Assembly (NCBI GenBank): GCA_036785325.1
Contig: JAXIVH010000007.1
Location: forward strand, 2,002,093 to 2,066,092
DNA length: 64,000 bases
DNA from: Urophycis tenuis
Lineage: Eukaryota > Chordata > Actinopteri > Gadiformes > Phycidae
Direction: 5' to 3'
Below, piece by piece: positions 51,825 through 63,505 of this stretch. The stretch's first letter is position 1. Every line of letters starts with the position of its first letter. Position numbers and translations under genes: made by a program. The notes under the pieces were generated by a model. The model saw only the letters and a program-made list of their open reading frames with translations. It did not search any database and was not told the origin of the DNA.

Positions 51825-53700
51825 CTTTCTTTATCTTGAATGTCTTTATTTGACTGATATCGCTTTTACAGTGTTTGTACAGTAGTAATACTAAAACGGT
51901 TAGAATGGCGCCAATTTTTGGGCGCAAAAACATTTATAACATTCTATTCATGACGGGCACGTGATTTGATATTACAATACAACACATGCAGATGTATGCC
52001 CAGCATTTTATATTATGTTATCTATCCTTTTTTTTATTTTTTTTATGATCGTTGTGTTTATAGTTTACTTAATGCTACATAACCTATTATCGTTGTTAGC
52101 CCGGCAGCCAAAGCTAACTTTCACTGTTATTTCTCAAGGGAAATTATTAAAACAGAAACTTGTGTGATGCATCATCTTTATTTATTCAAACAACAGACAT
52201 AACAAAGCTTACAGTCAATACCAAATCAGATGCAGGCAATGTCAAAGTTATGTGTTGATTTCCTTGCCTTTATCCAAAACTTTGATTTGGGATGATTGAC
52301 CATGAGCGATGAGTCTTGGCTGTCAGCGCCGGTTCCGTGTCACAATGCCGTAAATGAAAACTGTGTCGTGAAGCACTGCGCATGCGCGGTCCAAGATAAC
52401 CTGTAAGAAAAAGGTCTTTTAAAACCTTAATTTGATATAAAACCACCAAACCCTTTCAGCGATTTTAGTGTGATTTTCATCGTGATTTCAAATATGTATT
52501 TTGTATGTCCCTTACACATCGGAAAGTGGAGATACGGGTTTCTCCCCATTCATTTAGATAGGGCCCTGGTCTTGTTAATCCCAAATAGCTGCCCGAAAGG
52601 CGTTTCAAGATGGCGGCCGAGTGACGGGACTTACCTTAGAAGGACTTTGTTACTACTCAGAACTTCAACTTTACTACTCAAATTACTTTACTACTCAAAT
52701 TACTTTACAAATTTACTACACAAATTACCTTAAACTATTTGAGGTATTCCAACTCACAAAAGTTATTTGACAGGAGACAGTGATCAATAACAATGTTTTA
52801 TTGAAAAGATTTCAACATTTGTGCCATACAACTTCCATACACATCCAAAAGCATCACATCACATCATCACTAGCTGAAAAAAATAATATAAGATAAAAAT
52901 AAAATAAAAACAGATTCACAAAAAATAGGCTACTAAAATGCAAGTATTTCTCTATAAACAGATCAATTCACAAAAATTGACTATTTACTTGTGATGGGTA
53001 GATGAGGCGTCATGGAGCGTTTCAATACATTGTTAACTGTAATAATGCTGTGTTGATACACTGAGTGAATACTGACACCTGCTGGACCTTGAAAATCCCT
53101 ACAGGCAACCTATTTGACAGCCTCAACTGACACTGATTTGATGACCTAGTATATACAATAATAAAATTTAAGTCCTTTTATTTTATATTGTATTATTTCA
53201 TATCTTAATTTAAATGTAAAATATATTTAATATTTTTAGATTGTCAATAAATAATGTGAACATATAACGTGAAAATCTAAGTGAACGTTTTGTGAATGAG
53301 GATGCTTGTGGACTGGGATTTTTTTAAACAAATTTTTATTAAAAAAAAACGAGTCGGTTGCCCTTTTGGATAAAATTTCTCCAGCTGTAGAAAACCCGCT
53401 CACACAGCACAGATGAGGCTGGGGTGCAGAGAAATTCTAAGGAAAGCAGGCACTGGCATTAGTTGTAGCCGTAATGTGCTCAGAAGGTACAGTTAGCATC
53501 AGTAGATTACAGACTGAGTCTGGTTAGTGTTTACTTGGTGCACATTCTAGAAACATACAGTAATTATTAATATTAACAAACACTGTTAAAACAACTTATT
53601 AGGAATTTATAGAGTGCCATACATTACTGACTGATGTCTTATGCTAAGGTCAACTATATAAAGAAACGTCGTCAGGGCTGCGGTGTGTGTGTGCGAATGT
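51825..53700. other. Upstream region and AT-rich intergenic DNA
   Basis: Apart from the NRF1/YY1-like motifs there is no gene. 52780-53350 is very AT-rich with no repeat ends recognised. Confidence 0.4.
52377..52387. promoter_or_regulatory. NRF1-type palindrome upstream of the THAP/P gene
   Basis: TGCGCATGCGC is a perfect NRF1 consensus, about 550 bp upstream of the THAP/P-like ATG on the minus strand. A YY1-like CAAGATGGCGGCC follows at 52606-52618. Both motifs are typical of vertebrate TATA-less promoters. Confidence 0.45.
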
Positions 53701-53712
53701 GTGTGTCTCATC

Positions 53713-54240
53713 TTATTTATACAGGAATTTTGCCCTTCTCTCCTGAGTGGGAAACCTCTCAATGACCCTATTATTAAAGTCAGGAATGTCCCTAACAAGT
53801 TTCTTCTCCACGGAGAGCATAGCCAGAGCATTCAGGTGATCCTGTGTCATGGTAGGGAAGTCAGGAAGGTCTTGATCCTCTTCAGAGTAGAGAAGCACCT
53901 CTCGGATTCAGCTGTTGTCATGGGTGTGGTGATGAGGATCTTCAGGAGGCTGACAGTCTCTGTGAAAGTGCTCTGAAGGTTGATCTCCATGAAGAACTGG
54001 TACAGAGGCACTGCACCACTGCAGGCCTTGAACTCACTGTTGTCATAGATGAGGGACAGTTCTGTTTTGAGCTTGGCCTTGTTCAACAGGTGGTACGCCT
54101 CCACTGTTGTTTCAAGCGCTGTATCAGGGAACTTCACACTGTGTTGTTGGAACAACTCTCCATGCAACAGTGTTGTGCTGATGAGGTGCTGGGTGAAGGA
54201 AAACCGCTCCTTGGCATGCACCAGGATGGTATCACATACC
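53713..54240 (-). pseudogene. hAT transposase last exon (hATC), one frameshift
   Basis: Begins at 54240 after TTTTACAG (VCDTILVHAKERFSFTQHLI, then VEAYHLLNKAKLKTELSLIY), and contains the hATC core PMTTAESERCFSTLKRIKTF. A frame change near 53870 then gives TMTQDHLNALAMLSVEKKLV and a C-terminus (RRAKFLYK). This matches ZMYM/52K-repressor-like hAT proteins. Upstream exons were not found; 54250-54850 shows no coding match. Confidence 0.75.
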
Positions 54241-54249
54241 TGTAAAAGA

Positions 54250-54974
54250 TTCATCATCAGCTTAAATTTGCAAGAAAGATATTTTGACGAAAGTGAATCT
54301 GACTGAACACATGCCTATGTCCATGTCAAGTATATGATTACTAAGGTTTTAACACCATTATTCCTAATTGCACTTTACAGTATCTTTACGTCTCCTGATA
54401 CAGGGACTTTTCAATAAATAAACCACAGATTTTGTTACATGTGAGGATGCCTTATACACTGAATTTATTTCTTATGTGTGTGGATGACAAAAAATCATCA
54501 TGCTGCTTGTGACTGCTCTGTCATAAACGTGGAATCCACTGAGTGAGCAAAAATATGAATGCAAATATAAATTACAGACTGCCTGCTGCATCATTGGACT
54601 GAAGTCAGTTGTGGCAATATGCCATCCTAGGCTACATACCACCAGGCCTGAAAACACTAACAATTACATCACAACTGACCTCTGTAGCCAGCCTCTGTTG
54701 TTCTCCTGGTCTCAGCATCCTCCGTCGCTTTATGGGCTGCTGCTGCTCATCAGATGCGCTGTCCCCATACAGAGAGGAAATGGAGGCCCTGATCCAAAAA
54801 ATAAAGTTTAAGTTGCTAACTTACCATCAGACTCCTTAACTCCCAGTCACACCCCCCCCCCCCCCCTCCCCCCCTCAACACACACATGCACATCCATTGA
54901 CTCACATATACACACACTCATGGACTAACACTTATTGTTAGTAACTCTGCTGCATGAGTTTATTTTTCCATATT
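54250..54974. other. Non-coding stretch with poly-C tract
   Basis: A short + frame (54609-54839) may be a LINE scrap. Poly-C at 54849-54877, then CA-rich sequence. Confidence 0.4.
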
Positions 54975-55354
54975 AAACACTTGCTTTTGTTTTCGTTTTG
55001 GCCATGTGGCGATATCGTTACGTTTGTTTTTGTTTTGATTTAGCCATGTGCCTGTAACTCCACCCCCTCCTTTGGTCACCTTCCCACCATTTCACTCAAA
55101 CACCTGTTTCCTGTTTCGCTAACCAGCTAATCATGTATTTAAGCCCTGTTTGCCCAGCATCCTCTGCCAGATCGTGCCAGTGTTTTTGCCAGTGCCTTTC
55201 CAGCGTTAAGTATTCTGCCTGCCTGTGTTTTTGACCTTTGCCTGTGATCTGACTACGAGACTGTTTTTGCCCTTTTTGTGACGCTCATTAAAAGATCGTT
55301 TTGAGCTCTACTCTGTGGTCTGCCAGTGGGTCCTTCATTCCCTGGGGTCGTAAC
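54975..55354 (+). mobile_element. Probable Gypsy-like LTR with start of the internal region
   Basis: TTTAAGCCC (promoter-like) at 55138, an ATTAAA signal at 55289 and the end GGGTCGTAACA at 55354. These are followed by a GTACGATCTGGCC segment where the primer-binding site lies in fish Gypsy elements. Only about 80 bp of internal region follows. No second LTR was found, so this is a solo or truncated LTR. Confidence 0.4.
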
Positions 55355-55612
55355 AGTACGATCTGGCCAAACGGGTGCCCCAGTATGGGTTCCTCTCTGC
55401 TGGGTCCATTCCTGGTCCGAGTCTTCTGTTAGGGAGTTGCGGAGGGGTTGTACCCAAATGCAGAGAGGCGAGGCTGGCGAAAGTTCTTTTGACTATTTTA
55501 CTGGCAAACAAAGCACAGATACAGGAACAGACAGACGACAACTCACGTGAATGACGACAAGACTCGGACAAAGACTGAACAGAAGACAGGACTTAAATAC
55601 ACCGAGAAGTGT
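55355..55612. other. Retroelement-flanking repeat sequence
   Basis: Contains 'gggagttgcggaggggttgt acccaaatgcagag' and 'aggacttaaatacacc', phrases common in fish dispersed repeats. No gene. Confidence 0.35.
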
Positions 55613-55840
55613 GTCTCAATCCACGTACTTCGACAAGTACACTTCCGTACGTGCACTGTGTGCACTATGTACTTACTGATGTAGTGCGTGAGTTCCGTCT
55701 AAGAAGTACCGTCTCAAATGAAGCACTCCCGTTTTGCACTTACCGGAAATGACGATACAAGCGTTTTGCCGTGATTTTCACATAAAAACAAAAAAAAACA
55801 AACGAGTGGCCACTTTAGCATTCACTAAAGAGAAGACACC

Positions 55841-58538
55841 ATGGATGTCATTTTTATTTCAAAAGTCCGTCGCCTTCAACGCCAGCGCCAACATAGAGCC
55901 CTACTACTGGCTGCAAATATACTGGTATGTTTCTTTACTTTTTATGAATGTAGATTTTGTTGTAGCCCCTGTGGCCCATGGACTAAAACTTTATGCAGCA
56001 TTAGCCTTGCGTCAAACTAGCTAGACGTCTTACATGTCTGTGCTTTAGCTTGATCATCAATTCAACAAGGATCAACATAAATCTTTCCATAAATGTTGCT
56101 ACATATAGTTTCTATAGTGATGCAGAAGTATCCAGTTATATGCATAATTACTATAAGCATAGTACACATAATTTAAAATGTACCAATTGGCCCTCACACC
56201 AATATTCAGGAGGTAACAGAATAGTTGTCATTATAAATATTATACATTACATCTCATTTATAAGATAAGATAAGATATTCCTTTATTAATCCCCCTTAGG
56301 AGAAATTCACAGTGACCAGCAGTACAGGGGATAGATTAGTGCAGTAAGAGACTGGCTAAAGTCAATAAACAATAAACAATAAATTAAATGAAATACAAGC
56401 TCTTAAGTCAGGTTGGTGAGGAGTGAGAACCTGTATGCATACGTGGTAAGCGTCCTTGATAGCTGTTCAAAGTGCAAAATAGATGTGCAAATATGCGGAA
56501 GGTGCAAGATGTGCAAATTTTTACAGGTATTCCAGGTACAACATATGAATAGACCTAGAATAACAACGGCTAGGAGACAGTCCAAGGTGTGTGGTGTGGT
56601 GTATGTGAATGTGAAGTGTGGTGTTCAGTCCATTTGTCTGGTGGTGTTGGAGCTTCCTGAGCCTGATGGTTGGTGGGATGAAGGAGCGCCCAAGCACTTT
56701 GAGGCTTTGAGGCACTTGGCTGAGTGAGCATGTGGCTGAACGTGTTCCTGAGTTGCTTCAGTTTGGAATAGAGAGGGTGAGAGGGTAGTTCCGGGTCGCC
56801 AGCAGCTTTCCCCTCGTCCTCCTCACTGTCGCCGCCTCCACACAGTCCAGCTTCATCCCGACTGCAGAGCTCGCCTTCCTCCCCGGCTTGTACAGCTTAC
56901 TGGCACCACCGCTCCCAATGCTTCCTCCCCAGCACATGGCAGTGAAGAAGGTGACACTGGCCACCGCAGACTGATAGACCATCCGTAGAAGCCTGGTGCA
57001 CACAATGAAAGATGACAGATGGACAGTGGTTATCAATGACATGAACAGACCTAAGATGAAAATGGCTAGAAAACAGTCTGGGGTGTGTGGTGTGGTATAC
57101 AAATCCATTATCTGGTGGTGCTGGCGCTTCTGAGACGTTAGGAGCGGGTGGTTGAGGTATCATAGAGCCTGATAGCTGATGGGATGAAAGAGCCCCCCAA
57201 GCGCTTTGAAGCACGTGGCTGAGTTAGCCTATGGCTGAACGTGCTCCTGAGTTGCCTCAGCTCGGCATAGAGAGGGTGAGAGGGGATGTCCAGGATCGCC
57301 TGCAGCTTTCCCCTCATCCTCCTCTCTGTCACCGCCTCCACACAGTCCAGCTTCATCCCCACCACAGAGCTCGCCCTCCTCACAAGCTTGTTCAGCTTAC
57401 TGGCCCCACCGCTCCCAATGCCTGCCATGTAGCACATTTGACAATAAAGATACTTGAACTTGAACTTGAATTAAATAAAAACTTTTTTTCCCCACAGCAA
57501 CCTCCCACCCCCAGTCAGTACTGTCAAATGAATGTTACAGTGCCAGTCCTGGCACTGTACTTTGATGGGCAGGCTGACTTGAGGATAGACTTCCGTTTGT
57601 CCAGAGCAGCATTCCAGGCCCTGCTGGAAGCACTGGGCACCCAGTCAGACCATGGCTGGGGGCCAGTCATTGAGGCACTGGTATTTCTGTTCTGGCTGGC
57701 TTGTAGGACCTCATATCGTGTGATGGCCAGGGCATTTTACATGCCCCGGTCCACAGTTCACAGGGTGGTCCACAAGACCAGCAAGAACATCCTGTGCCTC
57801 CTTCCAACAGTGGTGAAATTGCCAGCAGAGGAGGACCTCCCTCACCTGGGTGCAGGCTTTGCCCGGCTGGCAGGTTCGGCAGCCTTTACCCGGGTGGTTG
57901 GCAGCATTGACGGCTGCCACATCCGGGTAAAGCCACCATCTGAAGATGCCACCTGCTACCTCAACAGGAAACTGTTTTATTCAGTCCAGCTCCAGGCATT
58001 GGTGGACCACACTGCCAAATTTATAGATGTTTTTGTCGGTTACCCTGGGTCTGTTCATGACGCCAGGGTACTTAAAAACAGCCCTCTCTACCACCAGCAT
58101 GCCTACCCTCCACCTGGTTACTGCATCTTGGGAGATGGGGGCTATCCTTGTCTCAGCCAACCCATAAGCCTGATGACCCCATACAGGCAGCCTCTCCACA
58201 ACCACCTCCAGGCACGCTACAACAGCCACCTGTCAAAGGCGAGGTGTGTTGTGGAGAGGGCTTTTGGGATCCTGAAAACCAGGTGGAGGGCAATTTTCCT
58301 GAAGGCCCTTGAGGTTGATGTGCGGTTCGTGCCGGAGGTCATCGCCTGCTGCACCATCCTCCACAACATCTGCCTCAGCAACGGTGATGTGCTGGAACCG
58401 GAAGAGGGCAGAGCAGAGGACCATCCCGGAGAACCGGCACCAGAACCACCGCAAGCACCTCCAGGCGCCATCTGTGGAGCAAATCAGAGGAGGTTGCTTT
58501 CAATGTTATGTCATGCTCCTGACCATGACTATATTTGA
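55841..58538 (+). CDS. PIF/Harbinger DDE transposase (element 2), apparently intact
   Basis: Exon 1 (55841-55924, 28 codons, starts MDVIFISKVRRLQRQRQH) ends CTG|GTATGT in phase 0. Exon 2 (57498-58538) begins after TTTTTTTCCCCACAG in phase 0 (QPPTPSQYCQMNVTVPVLAL). It has an HTH region (YRVMARAFYMPRSTVHRVVH), the DDE_Tnp_4 core with Asp in GSIDGCHI, Asp in GSVHDARV and Glu in CVVERAFGI, then ILHNICLSNGDVLEPE and a Pro-rich tail ending DHDYI. No stops or shifts; about 374 aa, near the HARBI1 length of ~350. A longer frame to 57231 is an accident of antisense LINE sequence. All three catalytic residues are present. Confidence 0.85.
56264..57470 (-). mobile_element. LINE 3'-end fragments in the transposase intron, duplicated
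   Basis: Minus-strand C-terminal RT segments: 57437-57138 (RRASSVVGMKLDCVEAVTER, ILDIPSHPLYAELRQLRSTF) and again, about 498 bp to the left, 57010-56760 (KASSAVGMKLDCVEAATVRR). They share further blocks at 57043 and 56545. The left boundary is (AAGAT)n plus a 'ttcctttattaatcccc' 3' tail. The pattern fits a ~498-bp tandem duplication of a Rex1/L2-like LINE end. A separate + tail (ACTTGA)n lies at 57448-57470. Confidence 0.8.
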
Positions 58539-58612
58539 ATAAATATACTTAATTTGTCTCTGAACATTTACTTGAAGTGCTATTGAAGAATCAAAACAAC
58601 AATATGAAATGT

Positions 58613-59895
58613 TTATTTGTTTATTATTTTTTCTAAAATGGCAAGTAGCCGTTCCTCCCTAGCAGCAGTCTCCCTGTCTCTCCTCTCCTCCCTCTCCCTC
58701 ATCTCTCTTAGGAGACGGTCAAACAACCTCTCCTCCCTCTCCGCTGCCTCCCTGAGCCTCCTCTCCTCTCTCTCCGCTGTCTCCATCACTCTCCTCTCCT
58801 CTCTGCTCAGCCTCCACCTGCCACTGACGGAGGTCCTCCTGAGCCGTCTCCCCCTGCTCTTTAAGGGAGGATAGCAGCTCACACACATCCACCCGTCGCC
58901 TTTTTGGGGCGGATGGAGTGACTGCTTCCTCTGGGGTCTCTGGGGTCACCTCAGAGGGGGTTGCGACCACCGCCACATCCTGGGAGGATGAGGCAATGAG
59001 GACACGTGGTGTTATAGATGGCCTGCCCCCAATTGCCTCATCCATTAAACTGTACCACTTCCAAGATGCGGCAGTGGTCTCACCCCCCTCTGTGCTGACC
59101 CCAGTTTTGGGGCACTTTAGATCCTGTGGAGGGATGACAGCAAAGACAGAAACATAGAAACATACGAAAGGGACAAGTGGAAAAAATAACTGCTCATTAA
59201 ATGGCAGTTAACCAACCTTATATTTTTGTTTCAAGTTTTCCCTTTTTTTTAATGAAGGCTGGGGTCACCTTCCCCTCCATGCCCCTCAAGGCAATGTAGG
59301 TTCTGATGAAAAGAGCAGTATAAAATCACATTGATGTTTAGAAATCAGTGAAGCAATAGAAGAAAGCTTTCACATGAAAGTATAACAGTAGTAAATACAC
59401 TTAGCTGCAAATGCATTAAGAACTCTAAGTCAACACTAGATTAAAGATTCACTGAAGTTAAGATTCATACTGACTATAACATATAAAGATTTGGTATGAC
59501 AGGCATAATACAATGTGTAATACAGTACATAATGTGATATAAAAAATACATGTAATATAATAGGTACATGACTAACATCGTTGTGTTTAAACCTGTGCAA
59601 TGAGAGCACCACAAATTAAAATCTCCAAAATGCCTACACGGTTCAAATGCATATACGTATGTATACAATTCAAATCATTAGTCAAAAGAGGAAATTACTG
59701 TAGCCCCAGCAATACAGAACGGCTTCGTTGGGTTGAAACAGTATTAATGCATGTTGTGTGTGAGGCAAAAACGTCAAATTTCGTTGCAAATATGTACTTA
59801 CTCGTATGCACTAACTTCAGCGTTTCGCCTCCCCGTAAACCTACATGCGTTAGTACTACGCCACACAATAAGGGACCTGGTGTCCTCGTCTGACC
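58613..59895 (-). pseudogene. Myb/SANT-like accessory gene of Harbinger element 2
   Basis: Exons: 59802-59895 (94 nt; SDEDTRSLIVWRSTNACRFT, GRRNAEVSAYE), 59217-59302 (TYIALRGMEGKVTPAFIKKK, then a one-base loss before the KLK segment), 58613-59129 (DLKCPKTGV…, MDEAIGGRPSITPRVLIASS, then a Glu/Arg-rich helix EERRLREAAEREERLFDRLL ending LAILEKIINK). A second shift lies in the GAGAG-rich part near 58790. The first exon, supplying the T of the split Trp codon, was not located. Its role would be terminus binding and transposase import. Confidence 0.75.
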
Positions 59896-59904
59896 CTGAA
59901 CAGA

Positions 59905-60085
59905 GCAACACTTGTCAATATCAGACTAGCACAGAAACACAAATTAATTACATGAGGATTTAACACAGTAATGATAATCCATCGTGCATGGACACTACCA
60001 CCACTACCGACTGCCTGATGTGCCGATATTCGCTAGTGTGCGACACGTCGTGTTGTTGACTGTACATAACACAACGCATTACGCT
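59905..60085. other. Short non-coding stretch
   Basis: No gene recognised between the Myb-like gene and hAT-D. Confidence 0.4.
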
Positions 60086-60093
60086 ATAGGCAC

Positions 60094-60687
60094 TAGGGGT
60101 GGGGGAAAATATCGATACAGTGACATATCGCGATATTTCGCGTGGCGATATTGTATCGATTCAGAGACACGAAATATCGATATTTTGGTCACATGCACAT
60201 AAAAAATAAACTCTGTATTATGCACCAAAATAAAATCATTTGCTGCTTTAACCGTTTACTGTCTGGTGAGCTCAACACAGCGAAGGTGCGGCTTTCGCGG
60301 GATCTGGCTGGCACGTGACGTAGGTCAAAGGTGAATACAGCACAGCAACATGGAGGAAGGAGAATTGAGAAATGCGCCATCAAATTTTAAGTCAAATGTC
60401 TGGACTTATTTTGGATTTTTTAACAAAGAGGGAAAGAAAGACATTGACATGACAAATGCGATCTGCAGGGACTGTCGTGCTAAAGTGAAATACTCCGGGA
60501 ACACAACTAACATGAGAGCTCACCTCTCCCGCTACCACCCAGCAGCACTGGTAGGTGAGGGACAAACAAAACCAGCGCTTGCAAAAAATCAATACTCAGA
60601 ATATTGCAATATCGCGATAATATCATATCGTGACTTAAATATCGTGATAATATCGTATCGTGGTGTCTCTGGCAATTCCCACCCCTA
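60094..60687. mobile_element. hAT deletion derivative (hAT-D), 8-bp TSD ATAGGCAC
   Basis: The ends TAGGGGTGGGGGAAAAT and ATTCCCACCCCTA are inverted repeats flanked by ATAGGCAC on both sides (60086-60093, 60688-60695). Subterminal ATATCG/CGATAT repeats are dense at both ends (possible transposase sites). 594 bp; contains a BED-finger ORF. Confidence 0.95.
60350..60687 (+). pseudogene. BED zinc-finger remnant of hAT-D
   Basis: Starts MEEGELRNAPSNFKSNVWTY and has a complete BED finger: W…F, CRDCRAKVKYSGNTTNMRAH and LSRYH (C2H2), followed by AALVGEGQTKPA, and then runs into the right terminus. The catalytic domain is entirely absent. Confidence 0.85.
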
Positions 60688-60695
60688 ATAGGCAC

Positions 60696-61334
60696 ACAGA
60701 CCAGCACAGAAACACCAGCCTTTTGAATATACAGAAAAAACGATTAACCCGTCATGCATAAACATTAAACAACAACCTGTAGTTGCCTCAGAGAATTTCT
60801 AATAGGGCTCTGGTTGCCTCTACCTAACAGTGGCTAGCTGGCGAACATCGTTCGTTCCCGTATTAGCATTCACGTATAAGCATATCAGCACAAACCATTC
60901 ACAATCGCTTATGACATCTGTTATACATCTGTCTAACAATAAAATGGTGATACATAACGAAAAATAACCACTTTTCGATTGATGTCTAACGTTATATCTT
61001 ACATTTAAAAGGAGTGGTCTGGGCCAACGGTCCACAGGTGTCGTCCGCAGATAGGATAAGCAGTATAACAACCAAGTCAGCAACAGAACTATTTTTGAAA
61101 TAGTGTTTAGCCTGCAGCTTGCCTCAGAGAGAGCGACAAGTATAGGCTTAGTTCTAGTTTTGTTTTTGTTTTTGGAAAGGGTTAGGGAAAGGGACACCAC
61201 CGTATTTTTGCAACATATACTCGCCTTTACTCATTTAAGAGATGAAACGAACCTAACTGTGCACTTTAACACGATCATTGCTTTACCTTTTTATTACTTT
61301 CTTCTCCCCTCTCATCTTATTTTCTTTATTTAAA
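60696..61334. other. Non-coding stretch
   Basis: No recognisable gene; presumably flank or 5' region of the L1 element that follows. Confidence 0.35.
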
Positions 61335-63505
61335 CATGGTGAATGGTATTGATGCAAAGATGGCTGCTATACGATTCATTATTTGGAATGTAAAGGGTTT
61401 AAATGGGCCTGTTAAAATCATCTAAAGTACTTAAAATGTGATATTGCATTTCTCCAGGAAACCCACCTATTGGTAAAAGATCAAGTCAGACTGAAGAGAG
61501 GATGGGTGGGTAATGTATTCCATTCCAAAACTTGTGGAACAGCCATATTGATCCATAAAAAAATTCAGTTTAATGCAACTACTGTTATCTCAGATCCGCA
61601 AGGACGATTTGTGATGGTTTCAGGGCTCCTTTACCACAAGCCTGTGGTTCTAGTAAATATCTATGCCCCGAATTGGGATGATGAGAAGTTCCTGGGCAAA
61701 ATTATGTCATTAATCCCAGATTTGAATTCACAACAATTGATTTTTGGCGGAGACTTAAACATGTGATGAATCCAGCACTTGACCGCTCCAGCTCTAAATC
61801 TACAAACCTTTCTAAAAAAGCCAAGCTATTATTAGTTTTTATGGACAAGATAGGAGGTGTTGACCCCTGGCGTTTTCTATTTCCACAAAGTAAGTCCTTC
61901 TCTTTTTTTTCTAATGTACATCACTCATATAGCAGAAAAGACTGTTTTTTCATTGACCAGAACCTTCTCCCCTCTGTCAAAAAAGTTGAATATTAATCTA
62001 TAGCGGAATCGGACCATGCCCCTGTATTACTAGATCTTGCATTCCCTTTCTACCAATTACAACACCCCTCCTGGAAACTAGACAGAAACCTCTTGGCCGA
62101 TGGGAGCTTTTGTGAAATGATATCCCAAAAAATAGATGACTTTATAAATTCCAACAAAAAAGATGACATTTCTCCTTGACCTTCTCTCCTGTGGGAAACA
62201 CTAAAAGCTGTAATCAGGGGTGAGATTATATCGTACTCAGCTAAAATGAACAGGATGAAAAGAATTAAGCAAGAGGAGCTTATTAAAGCAGTATCTATGG
62301 TGGATGCCCAATACTCTGTTTTTCCTTCCCCTGAGCTCTACAAGAGGAAGCTGGACCTCCAAACACAATATAATTTGCTATCAACTGAAAAAACAACGTC
62401 TCCTATTAAAATCACGGGGGTATGTCTACGAGCATGGTGACAAGGCTGGACGTTTATTAGCACATCAACTTAAGTGCCGCTCAGCCTCTCAACAAATCCC
62501 ACAAATTCGAAAAGAAGATGGTGAACTAACTATTGACCCAGAAGAAATTAAAGAAACATTTACCTCATTTTATTAAAATCTGTATACATCAGAGATGACA
62601 AATGAATGCTCTGACATGGAACATTTCTTCAATAACCTCCAGGCTCCTTCTGTAACAACAGTTCATAGGACTGAAACCGAGCTTCCGCTAAACTGTAAAG
62701 AAATTATTACTGCAATAAAAGCAATGCAGAGTGGCAAGGCACCAGGCCCTGATGGGTATCCCATAGAGTTCTTTAAAAAGTTCTCTGATAAACTATAAAC
62801 AATTCTACTTGATATAGACATTGACTGAAGCATCAATTACCCTCCTACTTAAGCCAGGTAAAGATAGCAAAGAATGTGGCTCGTATCGACCCATCTCCCT
62901 CCTCAACTGTGATGTGAAGATCTTGGCCAAAGCCCTTGCCCTACGCCTTGAAACCACAATGCACGACGTGATATCTGCTGACCAAACTGGTTTTATTTCA
63001 GGCCGGCATTCATTCACAAATATCCGTCAACTCCTAAATGTTATCCACTCTCCTGTGTCCAGCGCGGTACCTGAAGTGGTTATCGCGCTGGACGCGGAGA
63101 AAGCTTTCGATCGGGTAGAATGGGGATATTTATTTGCATGTTTAAAGAAATTCGGATATGGCCCTAATTTTGTCTCATGGATTAAACTTTTGTATACCTC
63201 TCCCAAAGCCTCTGTAATCACGAATGGTAAACGCTCACAGTACTTTCAGCTGTCAAGGGGCACCCGTCAGGGCTGCCCAATCACTCAATTGCTGTTCGCC
63301 TTGGCCATAGAGCCCTTGTCTATTACACTCAAAACATCACCAATTACTGGAATCATTAGGAGAGGGAGAGAGCATATAGTATCTCATATAGTATCTCTTT
63401 ATGCAGATGATTTGTTAATATATGTATCTGACCCTGTTTTATGTGCTCCTCATGTTATCCACACCCTGAGGAGGTTTGGTGCCTTCTCTGGGTACAAACT
63501 GAACT
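61335..63505 (+). pseudogene. L1-clade LINE ORF2, 3'-truncated and frameshifted
   Basis: The endonuclease starts near 61363 (IRFIIWNVKGLNGPVK), then AFLQETHLLVKDQVRL, KTCGTAILIHKKIQFNATTV and LVNIYAPNWDDEKF, then FGGDLNM with a stop where the DFN box is expected. More frames follow: SYSRKDCFFIDQNLL, IESDHAPVL-type, MQSGKAPGPDGYPIEFF. RT (62821-63505): YRPISLLNCDVKILAKALAL, ADQTGFISGRHS, VVIALDAEKAFDRVEW (Asp), LSRGTRQGCPITQLLFALAI, SLYADDLLIYV (YADD), FSGYKLN. At least six lesions. It is cut at 63505 by a minus-strand retroelement tail. The RT style is L1. Confidence 0.85.

Larger units (their letters stand above)
55613..59895. mobile_element. PIF/Harbinger element 2 (transposase + Myb-like gene)
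   Basis: A left end is suggested by GTGTCTCAATCCACGTACTT at 55613. It carries a two-exon transposase (55841-58538, +) and a convergent Myb-like gene (58613-59895, -), the same plan as Harbinger-1. The right inverted end was not found before 61300, so the outer limits are uncertain. The transposase intron contains LINE fragments (56264-57470). Confidence 0.7.

Noticed and set aside
57231..57497. N-terminal extension of the element 2 transposase ORF back to 57231
   Set aside because: This part is antisense LINE sequence in the intron. A good acceptor (TTTTTTTCCCCACAG) at 57497 and a phase-matched first exon at 55841 explain the true start.
58617..58874. Ser/Leu-rich plus-strand ORF
   Set aside because: Antisense shadow of the Glu/Arg-rich C-terminal helix of the Myb-like gene.
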